The notes under the pieces are model-generated. The model saw nothing but the letters and a program-made list of their open reading frames with translations. It was not told where the DNA came from and made no database searches. Below, piece by piece: positions 23,592 through 39,063 of a stretch of DNA of 64,000 nt; the first letter of the stretch is position 1; the number at the start of each line of letters is the position of its first letter. The DNA comes from Orbaceae bacterium ESL0727. Its GTDB lineage: Bacteria; Pseudomonadota; Gammaproteobacteria; Enterobacterales; Orbaceae. The translations under genes and the position numbers were made by a program. The stretch lies in the NCBI GenBank assembly GCA_029433345.1, contig JAQTHY010000001.1:558001-622000 (forward strand), read 5' to 3'.

Positions 23592-24914
23592 ATGTCTTTT
23601 TTTCCCAAAAAAATATTAGGTAATCTTGCATGGCAAATCCTTATTGCCTTAGTACTAGGGATCGCGATGGGCGCATATCTATATGAGCTTGCGACACCAA
23701 CGCATCCACTCCATGAATATTACCAATTTTCGATTATTAATATCTTTCAGCCAGCAGGCGATATCTTTATCCGCCTCATTAAAATGATTGTATTACCGAT
23801 TATCCTCAGTACATTAACATTAGGGATTGCGGGAATTGGCGGATCAAAGCGATTAGGTACGCTTGGATTTAAAACTATTCTTTATTTCGAAATTATTACC
23901 ACTATTGCTATTTTATTAGGTATTTTTTGGGGAAATATTTTTGCGCCAGGTCATGGTATTGATTCATCAACGCTCGCCAAAACAGATGTCAGTAATTACG
24001 CCAAAGCGGCAGAAGCACTCAGCGAGAAACCACATGGATTAATCGTGATGATCTTAGATATGATTCCCGCCAATATTTTCAAAGCGATGAGTAATGGCGA
24101 TATACTTCCTGTGATCTTCTTTTGCGTTTTCTTCGGTCTTGGCCTGATGTCACTACCACAAAAACAGCGCGAACCATTTATATTTTTCTTAAAAATAGTT
24201 TCGGATACCATGTTTAAAGTAACGAATATCATTATGCGTTATGCACCCGTAGGCGTATTTGCATTAATCACTGTCACCGTTGCTAAATATGGCTTTACCT
24301 CATTACTCCCACTTTTAAAATTAATTCTTACCGTCTATTCAGCAATGATTGTCTTTACTATTGTTGTACTTGGTTTGGTATGTAAAATTTGTAAATTCAA
24401 TATTTTTACGTTATTGCGTATTTTAAAAGAAGAGCTCATTGTCGCTTTTTCAACAGCAAGTTCTGAAACTGCATTACCACGCATTATCGAAAAAATGGAA
24501 GCTTATGGTGCACCAAAATCAGTTACCAGTTTTGTTATTCCAACAGGTTACTCCTTTAATCTTGATGGTTCGACATTATATCAAAGTATTACGGTTATCT
24601 TCTTAGCCCAAATATTTCATATGGATCTTTCCATAGTTGATCAGATTATTATTGTTATTACGCTGATGATTGCGTCCAAAGGTATTGCTGGCGTACCTGG
24701 TGCTTCTATTTTAGTGTTATCCGCTACACTCGGCAGTGTCGGTATTCCACTGGAAGGAATCGGCTATATTATGGGCGTAGAACGCATTTTAGATATGGGT
24801 CGTACAGCCGTAAATGTTGTTGGTAATGCATTAGCAGCAATTGTTATTTCTCGCTGGGAGCATGTATTTGATGACAATAAAGCACGTCAATACGAGCAAC
24901 ACTATTTACGTTAG
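23592..24914 (+). CDS. gltP: Proton/glutamate-aspartate symporter GltP
   Basis: This is an inner-membrane transporter of the dicarboxylate/amino acid:cation symporter (DAACS) family that takes up glutamate and aspartate. The 440-residue protein (E. coli GltP 437) contains the family motifs in order: the serine-rich hairpin AFSTASSETALPRIIEKMEA, then SFNLDGSTLYQ (about residues 320-330) and the second hairpin GIAGVPGASIL, ending with DMGRTAVNVVGNA. The sequence between them closely follows E. coli GltP. It lies between two strong terminators and is probably transcribed alone. Confidence 0.93.
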   Translation: MSFFPKKILGNLAWQILIALVLGIAMGAYLYELATPTHPLHEYYQFSIINIFQPAGDIFIRLIKMIVLPIILSTLTLGIAGIGGSKRLGTLGFKTILYFEIITTIAILLGIFWGNIFAPGHGIDSSTLAKTDVSNYAKAAEALSEKPHGLIVMILDMIPANIFKAMSNGDILPVIFFCVFFGLGLMSLPQKQREPFIFFLKIVSDTMFKVTNIIMRYAPVGVFALITVTVAKYGFTSLLPLLKLILTVYSAMIVFTIVVLGLVCKICKFNIFTLLRILKEELIVAFSTASSETALPRIIEKMEAYGAPKSVTSFVIPTGYSFNLDGSTLYQSITVIFLAQIFHMDLSIVDQIIIVITLMIASKGIAGVPGASILVLSATLGSVGIPLEGIGYIMGVERILDMGRTAVNVVGNALAAIVISRWEHVFDDNKARQYEQHYLR

Positions 24915-24972
24915 ATTTATTTCTCTTTAAGGGAATAGTTTTTTCAATCAATAATACATACACAATAAGACA

Positions 24973-25012
24973 AAAAAAGGGTTGTAGAATGTTTATTCTA
25001 TAACCCTTTTTT
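24973..25012. terminator. gltP terminator
   Basis: An 18-bp stem, AAAAAAGGGTTGTAGAAT with ATTCTATAACCCTTTTTT (one G-U), and a 4-nt loop lie about 60 bp after gltP. The A-run and T-run arms allow it to work in both directions. Confidence 0.9.
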
Positions 25013-25570
25013 ATAATTCAAATTATTGCCTGTCAGTTATGATAGTTAAACTTTGAAAGATTATATAGCAACCCTATTAGGTATCTTAATACAGATAGTG
25101 AAGGATTACGCTTAGATAAAATCCTAAGATAATTATCATAAATTATTAGGTGATTGCGTAATATATTGAAAATAAAAGAGAAATAGATTGATTCTGACTT
25201 TATAAGATTCTATCTAAAAGGTTTATTAAGAATAATAAGAGAGATCATAGTATTCCACTAAAGTAACCAATGGTTCAGAACAGTTATTATCCTATATCTA
25301 TTAACATGAGATGAGATAATTTTACTTAATATTATCAATATGTTACTAATCAATTTTAATAGAAAAAAAAGGGTACGTTTAGTCCAGCTTAGTTTGCTTA
25401 GACTGTGCGTAACGTTAATTTTAATTTGTCTATGATGCTTCTAAGTAGTGAATCGAATAATAAACTAAGAATGCAAATAACCTTATCGTTTAGCATATAA
25501 TATGCTTTTATATACATTAGCTTTGCGTTGTTTAGCTTAATTTAGCCTATCATCCCTTTCCGCTGAGCAT
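25013..25570. other. AT-rich intergenic region between gltP and the rRNA operon
   Basis: This 560-bp stretch has no convincing reading frame, RNA gene or repeat. The only structure noted is a 15-bp palindrome AGCATATAATATGCT near 25493-25507. It may be relic or spacer DNA between convergent transcription units. Confidence 0.4.
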
Positions 25571-25600
25571 AAAAAAACCCAGTACATATTCTGTACTGGG
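25571..25600 (-). terminator. rRNA operon terminator
   Basis: On the minus strand CCCAGTAC pairs with GTACTGGG (25578-25585 with 25593-25600) and is followed by seven T residues, 15 bp after the end of 5S rRNA. A standard rho-independent rrn terminator. Confidence 0.9.
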
Positions 25601-25614
25601 CTCCCTAGTTGTTA

Positions 25615-25732
25615 GTCTGGCGGCTCCCTACTCTCACATGGGTAATACCCACACTACCATCGGCACTACGGCGTTTCACTTCTGAGTTCGGCATGGGGTC
25701 AGGTGGGACCACCGCGCTACTACCGCCAGACA
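25615..25732 (-). rRNA. rrf: 5S ribosomal RNA
   Basis: The minus strand reads TGTCTGGCGGTAGTAGCGCG at the 5' end and closes with the complementary GCCGCCAGAC. Inside are the universal CCACCTGACCCCATGCCGAA and AACTCAGAAGTGAAACGCC blocks. About 118 nt, last gene of the rrn operon. Ends are estimated from pairing of the terminal helix. Confidence 0.95.
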
Positions 25733-25804
25733 TATTCTGTTTCTCTCTTTAACTTAGCTAGAACAAGCTTACTCCAATTCACGTCCAAAACAACTCTGAG
25801 TTGT

Positions 25805-28699
<2,895 letters not shown>

Positions 28700-28830
28700 T
28701 TACAACTCGCAGTTGTCTTGGTTTTACGCTTTCTTCTCTCTCAATGCTATTCCTGCCTAAACAATCTCTTGTCTATACCAGAATCTATCATCAAGCGAGA
28801 ACTCGTTTCTTTTCAGCTTGTTCCTTTTTG

Positions 28831-28839
28831 TTAAAGAGC
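28831..28839 (-). promoter_or_regulatory. boxA in the 16S-23S spacer
   Basis: The minus strand carries GCTCTTTAACAAAAAGG before 23S rRNA, matching the rrn boxA core where NusB-S10 loads for antitermination. Its position in the spacer is as in E. coli. Confidence 0.75.
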
Positions 28840-28958
28840 TTTATCTTACTCTTCACTTCCCCATCTAACTGCTTAGATGTAAAAATAAAGATTAAGATAA
28901 TTTTTGTGAATATTAAGTCTAACAGATAAACCTTCTTCAGTCATCTAGGTTCCATAAG

Positions 28959-29034
28959 TGGCGTCCCCTAGGGGATTCGAACCCCTGTTACCGCCGTGAA
29001 AGGGCGATGTCCTAGGCCTCTAGACGAAGGGGAC
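28959..29034 (-). tRNA. tRNA-Glu (anticodon TTC)
   Basis: The minus strand begins GTCCCCTTCGTCTAGAGG, has the anticodon loop CCCTTTCACGG (anticodon UUC), the T-loop GGTTCGAATCCCC and an encoded CCA end. It is 76 nt long and lies in the 16S-23S spacer; no tRNA-Ile or tRNA-Ala is present, so this is a Glu-type rRNA operon. Confidence 0.98.
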
Positions 29035-29117
29035 TTCCTATTTCTCTATCTATTACAACTTCTCTTCACTTTTTTATCAACCAACAAACAATCTGTGTGA
29101 ACACTTACAAGCTCTCG

Positions 29118-30656
<1,539 letters not shown>

Positions 30657-30812
30657 AAAGTTTGATGCTCAATAACTGTCTTCTGACATTTATCCGAAAT
30701 TTCTTTCAAATGAATCTTCAGTGTCACTTATTAAGACTTGATCTCTTTAAGTCCGTAGACTTTAATTCTTTCGTCTCGTAAGTGCCCACACAGATTGTCT
30801 GTTGCTTAATTT

Positions 30813-30821
30813 TTAAAGAGC
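30813..30821 (-). promoter_or_regulatory. boxA in the rRNA leader
   Basis: GCTCTTTAA on the minus strand, upstream of 16S rRNA and next to the RNase III stem, matches the boxA antitermination element. It lies between promoter P2 and the 16S gene. Confidence 0.7.
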
Positions 30822-30887
30822 TGACAGTTCCTAGTCTTCCAACCTCGCTAAGCTCATCACTTAACTTTACTGTCTCAAGGGCTGCGT

Positions 30888-30916
30888 ATACTACACAAAC
30901 CTTTCTTATTCGTCAA
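30888..30916 (-). promoter_or_regulatory. rRNA operon promoter P2
   Basis: On the minus strand TTGACG (30911-30916), a 17-bp spacer and TAGTAT (30888-30893) lie about 230 bp upstream of 16S rRNA, in the position of rrn P2. Confidence 0.7.
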
Positions 30917-31019
30917 GATATTTTTTTATCTTTTTGCGATAGTGATGTTTAATCACTCACTATCGTCTACAACCCACTGCTTCGTTACTTTGTTGCTGTG
31001 TCGTTGTCAGTGGGTGCGC

Positions 31020-31047
31020 ATTATAGGCACTTCTCCGTTTTTCGCAA
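31020..31047 (-). promoter_or_regulatory. rRNA operon promoter P1
   Basis: On the minus strand TTGCGA (31042-31047), a 16-bp spacer and TATAAT (31020-31025) are followed by a GC-rich discriminator (GCGCACCC). The 16-bp spacer and GC discriminator are typical of stringently controlled rrn P1 promoters. AT-rich DNA upstream (31050-31150) could hold an UP element. Confidence 0.8.
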
Positions 31048-31197
31048 GTCTATTATTGCAATTTTCTTCTTGTTTGCTTTTTATTTGAACAAAAATAGTT
31101 TTTTTAACTTTTTACGACTAATTTATTGACGATTTCTATACAATTGTATTTTGCTTTTCGCACTTAGATATCGTTAAATTGATACCTACGTTAAAAA

Positions 31198-32382
31198 TTA
31201 TTCTGTCGAAAATTTAATCTTTTTCGTCATATCAATAACTTTTGCGACGGCGTTGTCAATACTATCGGCCTTTGCCAAGACTACTCCCATACGACGCATA
31301 CCATTAACCTCTGGTTTACCAAACAATCGTACATCTGTTTGTAGTTCACTTAAGGCCATCTCTAATCCCGAAAAAATAATCTGTTTCGATTTTCCTTCAA
31401 CTTGTATCGCTGCCGATGCCGAAGGTCCATATTGCTCAATATAAGGAATTGGCAAACCTAAAATCGCTCTAACATGTAGAGCAAATTCAGATAGATTTTG
31501 TGAGATTAACGTTACCATTCCCGTATCATGCGGTCGCGGAGAAACTTCACTAAACCACACGTGATCGCCTTTTACAAACAATTCTACGCCAAATACGCCC
31601 CTGCCACCTAAAGCAGTTGTGATCTTATGTGCAATCTCTTTTGCTTTTTCGCTTGCAAGTTGCGACATAGGTTGAGGCTGCCAAGATTCACGATAATCAC
31701 CTTGTTCTTGCCTATGACCAATTGGCTCACAATAAGATATACCGCCAATATGGCATACTGTTAATAAAGTGATCTCATAATCAAAATCAATAAAACCTTC
31801 TACGATGACTTTCCCGCCACCAGCACGCCCACCATTTTGGGCATAGTCCCACGCTTTATCAAGATCAGCATGACTACGTAACAAGGATTGCCCTTTTCCA
31901 GAAGAACTCATCACCGGTTTTACTAAACAAGGAAAACCTAATTCGTGTACAGCTTGCTGATATTCAGCTTGGGTTGTTGCAAATCGATAAGGTGAGGTAG
32001 GTAGATGTAAGGTTTCTGCAGCGAGTTTACGAATCCCCTCGCGATTCATAGTCAGTTGGATAGCTTGTGCAGTCGGGATCACGGTAAACCCTTCCTGTTC
32101 CAATTCAACTAAGGTCTCTGTTGCAATTGCTTCAATTTCGGGGACGATATAATCAGGCTTCTCCTGTACAATAATTTGGCGTAATGCGTTACCATCTAAC
32201 ATGTTAAGAACATAAGAACGATGAGCAATCTGCATCGCAGGTGCGTTAGCATAACGGTCAATTGCAATAACCTCACATCCTAATCGCTGAAATTCAATTA
32301 CCACTTCTTTTGCCAATTCACCCGCGCCACAGAGCAATACTTTAGTTGCTGTTGATGATAAAGGCGTGCCTAGTTTTACCAT
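31198..32382 (-). CDS. purT: Formate-dependent phosphoribosylglycinamide formyltransferase PurT
   Basis: PurT is an ATP-grasp enzyme that makes FGAR from GAR, formate and ATP, the folate-independent route of the third purine step. The 394-residue protein (E. coli 392) has the N-terminal [21 protein letters not shown] nucleotide region and the ATP-grasp blocks [17 protein letters not shown] and [25 protein letters not shown]. It is monocistronic, between purA and the rrn operon. No PurR operator was recognised upstream. Confidence 0.96.
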   Translation of the reverse strand: MVKLGTPLSSTATKVLLCGAGELAKEVVIEFQRLGCEVIAIDRYANAPAMQIAHRSYVLNMLDGNALRQIIVQEKPDYIVPEIEAIATETLVELEQEGFTVIPTAQAIQLTMNREGIRKLAAETLHLPTSPYRFATTQAEYQQAVHELGFPCLVKPVMSSSGKGQSLLRSHADLDKAWDYAQNGGRAGGGKVIVEGFIDFDYEITLLTVCHIGGISYCEPIGHRQEQGDYRESWQPQPMSQLASEKAKEIAHKITTALGGRGVFGVELFVKGDHVWFSEVSPRPHDTGMVTLISQNLSEFALHVRAILGLPIPYIEQYGPSASAAIQVEGKSKQIIFSGLEMALSELQTDVRLFGKPEVNGMRRMGVVLAKADSIDNAVAKVIDMTKKIKFSTE

Positions 32383-32592
32383 ACTTTCCTCTTACTATTT
32401 ATAAGTTATAGATTAAATAATAACTATCATATTGACCTATGCAACATAGTGACCATTCCTCTTTAACTGTTACGCTATACAGATAGATAGAAAAGAGACA
32501 TGTTGTGAAACCAATGCCCTATAATACTATTATTTACTTACCGCTTTTAAACATAAAGGATATCTAATAGACATTATTGCATGCCAGAAACG

Positions 32593-32621
32593 AAAATCAG
32601 GATAATAATTATCCTGATTTT
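32593..32621. terminator. purA terminator
   Basis: A perfect 13-bp stem (AAAATCAGGATAA with TTATCCTGATTTT) and a TAA loop lie just after the purA stop. The T-rich arm on either strand makes it potentially bidirectional. Confidence 0.85.
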
Positions 32622-32631
32622 TTACGTTAAA

Positions 32632-33933
<1,302 letters not shown>

Positions 33934-33955
33934 TTATTTACTCATCCGATTATAA

Positions 33956-34930
33956 TTATTTAGATGTTAATTTCATATAACGAAAGAATTCGCTATCAGG
34001 ACTAATTACCATCACATCATTACCCGTAAAACTTTTTTCATAAGCTCTTAGACTACGGATAAAACTAAAAAATTCGCGATCTTTATTAAAAGCATCGGCA
34101 TACAATTTCGCTGCATTTGCATCGCCTTCACCACGAATGACTCGAGATTGTCGTTCTGCTTCAGATAATATTTTAGTTGCAGCAAGTGTTGCACCGGCTC
34201 GTGTCTCTTCTGCTTCACGCACACCTTGGAAGCGCTGATCACGTGCAACAACTTCTCGCTCGGCACTCATTCTGGCATAAATAGACTCTGATACTTCTGA
34301 AGGGAAATTAATCTGTTTTATCCGCACATCAATCACTTCGACACCAAAAGCACGCATACTTGTTTTACTACTTTCAGGATCTTTTTCAGCGTCCGCAACT
34401 AAATCTTGGATAGGCACATTCTCATTAACCACGACATCTTGCGAAGTTCCATTTAACGCATCTTTCACACGCGTCATTAGTGAATTACGTGATTTAGTAT
34501 CCGCGTTAGAATCATTAATAATATCACGGATATCTAACTTACCGACTTCAGCACGTAAACGACCATTTAATCTAGCTAATAATAGGTTTTCAACACTATT
34601 ACCACCTGCAACTGTTTCATAATAACGGTTAAAATCGATAATTTTCCATTGAACAAAATAATCAACAATTAAATCTTTCTTTTCACGAGTAATAAATTTC
34701 TGTTCTCGCCCACTATTATTAGAACTATCTGTCGTCTGTATTTTTGCATCAATAATTTTAACATTATCTACGCCTGGAATTTTAAAATGCAAGCCTGGGG
34801 AGGATAATCCGATAATTTTATTGAATCGCAATACCACACCACGTGTACCTTCCTCGACAACATAAACACTAGCAAAAAAGATACCCACCAAAACTAAAAC
34901 GACAGGAATTAATAATTTACGCATAATCAT
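33956..34930 (-). CDS. hflC: Modulator of FtsH protease HflC
   Basis: HflC is an SPFH-family protein anchored in the inner membrane with its bulk in the periplasm; with HflK it forms a cage around FtsH and controls its proteolysis. The 324-residue protein has an N-terminal anchor (about residues 5-24) followed by the SPFH core (RGVVLRFNKIIG, GLHFKIPGVDNVKIIDAKIQ) and a C-terminal helical region with FIRSLRAYEKSF. A start two codons later (MRKLL) is equally plausible; the AAGGAG site serves either. It is 8 bp after hflK. Confidence 0.96.
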   Translation of the reverse strand: MIMRKLLIPVVLVLVGIFFASVYVVEEGTRGVVLRFNKIIGLSSPGLHFKIPGVDNVKIIDAKIQTTDSSNNSGREQKFITREKKDLIVDYFVQWKIIDFNRYYETVAGGNSVENLLLARLNGRLRAEVGKLDIRDIINDSNADTKSRNSLMTRVKDALNGTSQDVVVNENVPIQDLVADAEKDPESSKTSMRAFGVEVIDVRIKQINFPSEVSESIYARMSAEREVVARDQRFQGVREAEETRAGATLAATKILSEAERQSRVIRGEGDANAAKLYADAFNKDREFFSFIRSLRAYEKSFTGNDVMVISPDSEFFRYMKLTSK

Positions 34931-34938
34931 GATTCTCC

Positions 34939-36207
34939 TTATCGTGTAGAGGTGCGCGTTGAATGCATTGTGCTTGTTCCGCGAGTAGTCGTATTACTAC
35001 TCGAACTGGCTTTCCCTGATGATGAGCTATTATCAACAGAACCATTATTTAATGAATTGGAATTAATCGCACTACGATTTAAAGGTGTTGCCTGTAGCAT
35101 ATTCATATTATAGTCATTGTTGCTATCACCATAAGGTTCCCCCATTTTAGCGCCATCTTTATTGGTGACCTTATTGCGTAATAACTGCTCTAATGGTAAT
35201 ACCATTAAATTGCCACTTTTATCATTCACAATCACTTTATTGGTATTCGCCAAAATCTTTTCCATCGTTTCAATATACAGACGTTCTTTGGTAATTTCAG
35301 GTGCTGCTTTATATTGTGGTAAAAGTTGCTCAAATCTTGCCACATCACCAGACGCTTCAAGTTCAACACGGACTTTATACGCATTTGCATCAGCTAAAAT
35401 TCTAGCCGAACGGCCTTCAGCTTGCTGTACTAACTGAACTTTATCTGCTTCTGCTTTATTAATTTCACGTTCTCTATCTTCACGTGCTTTGATCGCATCA
35501 TTAAACGCTTCTTGTACTTCTTCTGGAGGACGCGCTGATTGAAAGTTAAGATCAACAATGCTAATTCCCATATCATAATTAGCAATAACATTCATCAATT
35601 CATCTTTAGTGCGGCTTTCAAGCACAGAACGTCCATCGGTTAGAATGGCATCCATATTAGAACTACCCACTTCTGTTCGTAATGCACTATCGGCAGCTTG
35701 ACGCAAACTATCTTCAACATTAGTTACGTTAAATAAATATTTGATAGGATTGTTAACGCGATACTGAACATTCATTTCAACAAAAATAAGGTTTTCACCA
35801 GCTGTAATCATAAAGCCTTGTACATTAAAATTACGTGTACCTTGTGTATCCACAATATAAACTTTATCGATTAAAGAAGGTTTCCAATTGAGGCCAGGTT
35901 GAATAATTTCTTGTTGTACTTGACCAAAACGGGTAATAACGCCGCGTTGACTTTGGTTAATCGTATAAAAACCACTAATACCCCAGATAACCGCTATCAC
36001 CACGATAAGAATACCGATAATCATCGATAAACTCACAGGCAATTTTACATTGGTCGAATTACCACCGTTACCTGAACTCCCTTTTTTTAATAAATCACTT
36101 ACTTTATCAAATATATTATTCGACGAAGTCGTATTCTGTTTTTTATTTTTATTATTATTCCATGGATCGTTATCCTGTCCGTTATTTCCGGGCTGATTCC
36201 ACGCCAT
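34939..36207 (-). CDS. hflK: Modulator of FtsH protease HflK
   Basis: HflK partners HflC in the FtsH-controlling SPFH cage. The 422-residue protein begins MAWNQPGNNGQDNDPWNNN, the typical Gly/Asn-rich cytosolic tail, followed by a transmembrane segment (about residues 60-82), the SPFH domain (RGVITRFGQVQQEIIQPGLNWKP) and coiled-coil helices. The C-terminus is a Ser/Thr/Asn-rich low-complexity tail of about 40 residues, longer and less acidic than usual. It lies between hflX and hflC. Confidence 0.96.
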   Translation of the reverse strand: MAWNQPGNNGQDNDPWNNNKNKKQNTTSSNNIFDKVSDLLKKGSSGNGGNSTNVKLPVSLSMIIGILIVVIAVIWGISGFYTINQSQRGVITRFGQVQQEIIQPGLNWKPSLIDKVYIVDTQGTRNFNVQGFMITAGENLIFVEMNVQYRVNNPIKYLFNVTNVEDSLRQAADSALRTEVGSSNMDAILTDGRSVLESRTKDELMNVIANYDMGISIVDLNFQSARPPEEVQEAFNDAIKAREDREREINKAEADKVQLVQQAEGRSARILADANAYKVRVELEASGDVARFEQLLPQYKAAPEITKERLYIETMEKILANTNKVIVNDKSGNLMVLPLEQLLRNKVTNKDGAKMGEPYGDSNNDYNMNMLQATPLNRSAINSNSLNNGSVDNSSSSGKASSSSNTTTRGTSTMHSTRTSTR

Positions 36208-36221
36208 ATTTATAGCTCCAT

Positions 36222-37523
36222 TTAACGATGATTAACTTGTTGTGTTTGGGTTAAGTATACCAGATCTGGTTCTTGCTTGCTAAGGCGATTCCACTCAATT
36301 AGCTGTATTCTAATCTGTAAATCAAAACTACCATCTTCATTGATGATTTCATCTTCAACTGCATTTAATGCATAAAAGCGACTACGTAACCGAGCCAAAT
36401 AAGCTGGTAAGCTTAACCTACACACTTTAATCTGTCTAGATAGTCTTTCGGTTAATGCAATATATAGCAGATCTAATCCTAAGCCATTTTGTGCTGAAAC
36501 CCAGACACGAATCGGTAACCCATTTTCATCTCGATCAATTGCCGGTTTTTTACCGTCAATCAAATCAATTTTATTCATAACTAATAAGGTTGGAATATCA
36601 TGAGCACCGATTTCAGCAAGTACATCATCAACGGCTTTGATATTATCTAATAGATTGGGATCAGACGCATCGACTACATGCAAAAGTAATGCGGCTTCTT
36701 GGGTTTCTAGGAGCGTTGCTTTAAAAGCGGCAATTAAATCATGGGGAAGATGTCGAATAAAACCGACAGTATCGGCCAATACCACTTCACCAACATCTTT
36801 AACGGTTATTCGCCTTAAAGTGGGATCTAATGTCGCAAATAATTGATCAGCCGCATACACATCAGCATGGGTTAAGGCATTAAATAACGTTGATTTCCCC
36901 GCATTAGTATAGCCGACTAATGACACCGTGGATAAATCGGCTTTATATCTTGCTTGCCGGTTTTGGCCGCGCTGTTTCTCGACTTTATCTAAACGCGACA
37001 AAATCAATTGGATACGCTGCTTAATTAATCGCCTATCCGTTTCTAACTGCGTTTCACCCGGTCCCCGTAAGCCAATGCCCCCTTTCTGCCTTTCCAAATG
37101 CGTCCATCCTCGCACAAGACGCGTAGAAAGATATTGCAATTGAGCTAATTCAACTTGAAGCTTCCCTTCATGTGTTCTCGCACGCTGGGCAAAAATATCT
37201 AAAATAAGGCCAGTCCGATCAACAACACGGCATTCACAAAGCTGTTCTAGATTACGTTCCTGAGTTGGCGTTAAGGTATGATTAACTAAAATAACAGAAG
37301 CATCCAGCTCTTTAACCTTTTCGGCTATCTCTTGAGCTTTACCTTCGCCAACAAAATATTTCGCTTGGGGAATTTTTCTTGAGGTTGTTATAATATCGAG
37401 GATATCTATCTGAGCTGAAGAGACTAACACTTCAAACTCTCTAAGATCCTCGATATCATTTTCTTGTGGGAAAAAAACGTGTACTAATAAGGCTCTTTCA
37501 CCGCCTTTATATCGTTCAAACAA
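36222..37523 (-). CDS. hflX: Ribosome-associated GTPase HflX
   Basis: HflX is a GTPase that splits stalled or heat-inactivated 70S ribosomes. The N-terminal HflX domain includes [17 protein letters not shown]-type sequence and [19 protein letters not shown]. The G domain, starting about residue 200, has P-loop GYTNAGKST, switch [12 protein letters not shown] and NKID. At 433 residues it matches E. coli (426). It follows hfq by 25 bp and belongs to the hfq-hflX-hflKC unit. Its role in rescuing ribosomes is functionally close to the prfH-rtcB operon further along, though they are separate units. Confidence 0.97.
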   Translation of the reverse strand: MFERYKGGERALLVHVFFPQENDIEDLREFEVLVSSAQIDILDIITTSRKIPQAKYFVGEGKAQEIAEKVKELDASVILVNHTLTPTQERNLEQLCECRVVDRTGLILDIFAQRARTHEGKLQVELAQLQYLSTRLVRGWTHLERQKGGIGLRGPGETQLETDRRLIKQRIQLILSRLDKVEKQRGQNRQARYKADLSTVSLVGYTNAGKSTLFNALTHADVYAADQLFATLDPTLRRITVKDVGEVVLADTVGFIRHLPHDLIAAFKATLLETQEAALLLHVVDASDPNLLDNIKAVDDVLAEIGAHDIPTLLVMNKIDLIDGKKPAIDRDENGLPIRVWVSAQNGLGLDLLYIALTERLSRQIKVCRLSLPAYLARLRSRFYALNAVEDEIINEDGSFDLQIRIQLIEWNRLSKQEPDLVYLTQTQQVNHR

Positions 37524-37548
37524 ACAAACGCTCCACTAATATGGATGA

Positions 37549-38124
<576 letters not shown>

Positions 38125-39051
38125 TTATTTTGCAGTCTCACTAAAAAAACGCGAAAAATAGGCATCCATATTTTCGGCATCCACCCATGTTATCGGTTGC
38201 TTCCAACCACGTAACCAGGTAATTTGCCGTTTAGCTAATTGTCGCGTTGCACAGAGACCTTTAAAAACCATCTCATCATAACTAATTTGACCGCATAAAT
38301 ATTCCCACATCTGTCGATACCCAACACAGCGCATAGAAGGGAGATTAAGATGCAAATCGGAACGTGTCATTAACTGCTTTACCTCTTGCTCAAAACCCTG
38401 TTCTAGCATCTGCATAAACCTTTTTTCAATGCGTTCATGTAGCACTTTGCGGTCATCGGGCATCATTGCCATCTGCTCGACCTCGTAAGGTAATTGCTCA
38501 CTATTGTGATCGGTTAATTCAGTCATACTTTTACCGGTAATCAAGTAAACTTCTAAAGCACGATTAAGACGTTGTGGATCATTAGGATGGATTCTATCCG
38601 CTGAAACCGGATCGACTTTTTTAAGTTCGGCATGAATTGCCGACCACCCTTCTAAATTAGCTTTAATTTCAATCTGTTGCCGAATGGCATTATCCGCCGC
38701 AGGAAGAGGCGATAATCCCTCAATTAATGCTTTAAAGTAAAGCATTGTACCACCAACCAATAAAGGAATCCGTCCATGCGCAAATGTTTTTTCAATCTCA
38801 AGCAACGCATCCGCTCGAAAGTTGGCCGCAGAATAACTATCCGCCGGATCACAAATATCGATCAATTTATGGGGATAATTGATTAATTCCGTTTTTGTTG
38901 GTTTAGCTGTACCAATATCCATGCCACGATAAATTAAAGCAGAATCAACACTAATAATATCTATCGGGTAGCGATCACATAGCGCCATCGCCAGCGCAGT
39001 CTTACCCGAAGCGGTCGGCCCCATAAGGGTAAACAATCTCTTTTTTTTCAT
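38125..39051 (-). CDS. miaA: tRNA dimethylallyltransferase MiaA
   Basis: MiaA adds the dimethylallyl group to N6 of A37 in tRNAs that read UNN codons, using DMAPP. The 308-residue protein has the P-loop GPTASGKT (residues 11-18), [16 protein letters not shown] and the tRNA-binding [20 protein letters not shown]. It is 12 bp after mutL. Its substrate DMAPP comes from the MEP pathway whose Dxr is encoded nearby (42856-44046). Confidence 0.97.
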   Translation of the reverse strand: MKKKRLFTLMGPTASGKTALAMALCDRYPIDIISVDSALIYRGMDIGTAKPTKTELINYPHKLIDICDPADSYSAANFRADALLEIEKTFAHGRIPLLVGGTMLYFKALIEGLSPLPAADNAIRQQIEIKANLEGWSAIHAELKKVDPVSADRIHPNDPQRLNRALEVYLITGKSMTELTDHNSEQLPYEVEQMAMMPDDRKVLHERIEKRFMQMLEQGFEQEVKQLMTRSDLHLNLPSMRCVGYRQMWEYLCGQISYDEMVFKGLCATRQLAKRQITWLRGWKQPITWVDAENMDAYFSRFFSETAK

Positions 39052-39063
39052 AAATTTTATTGG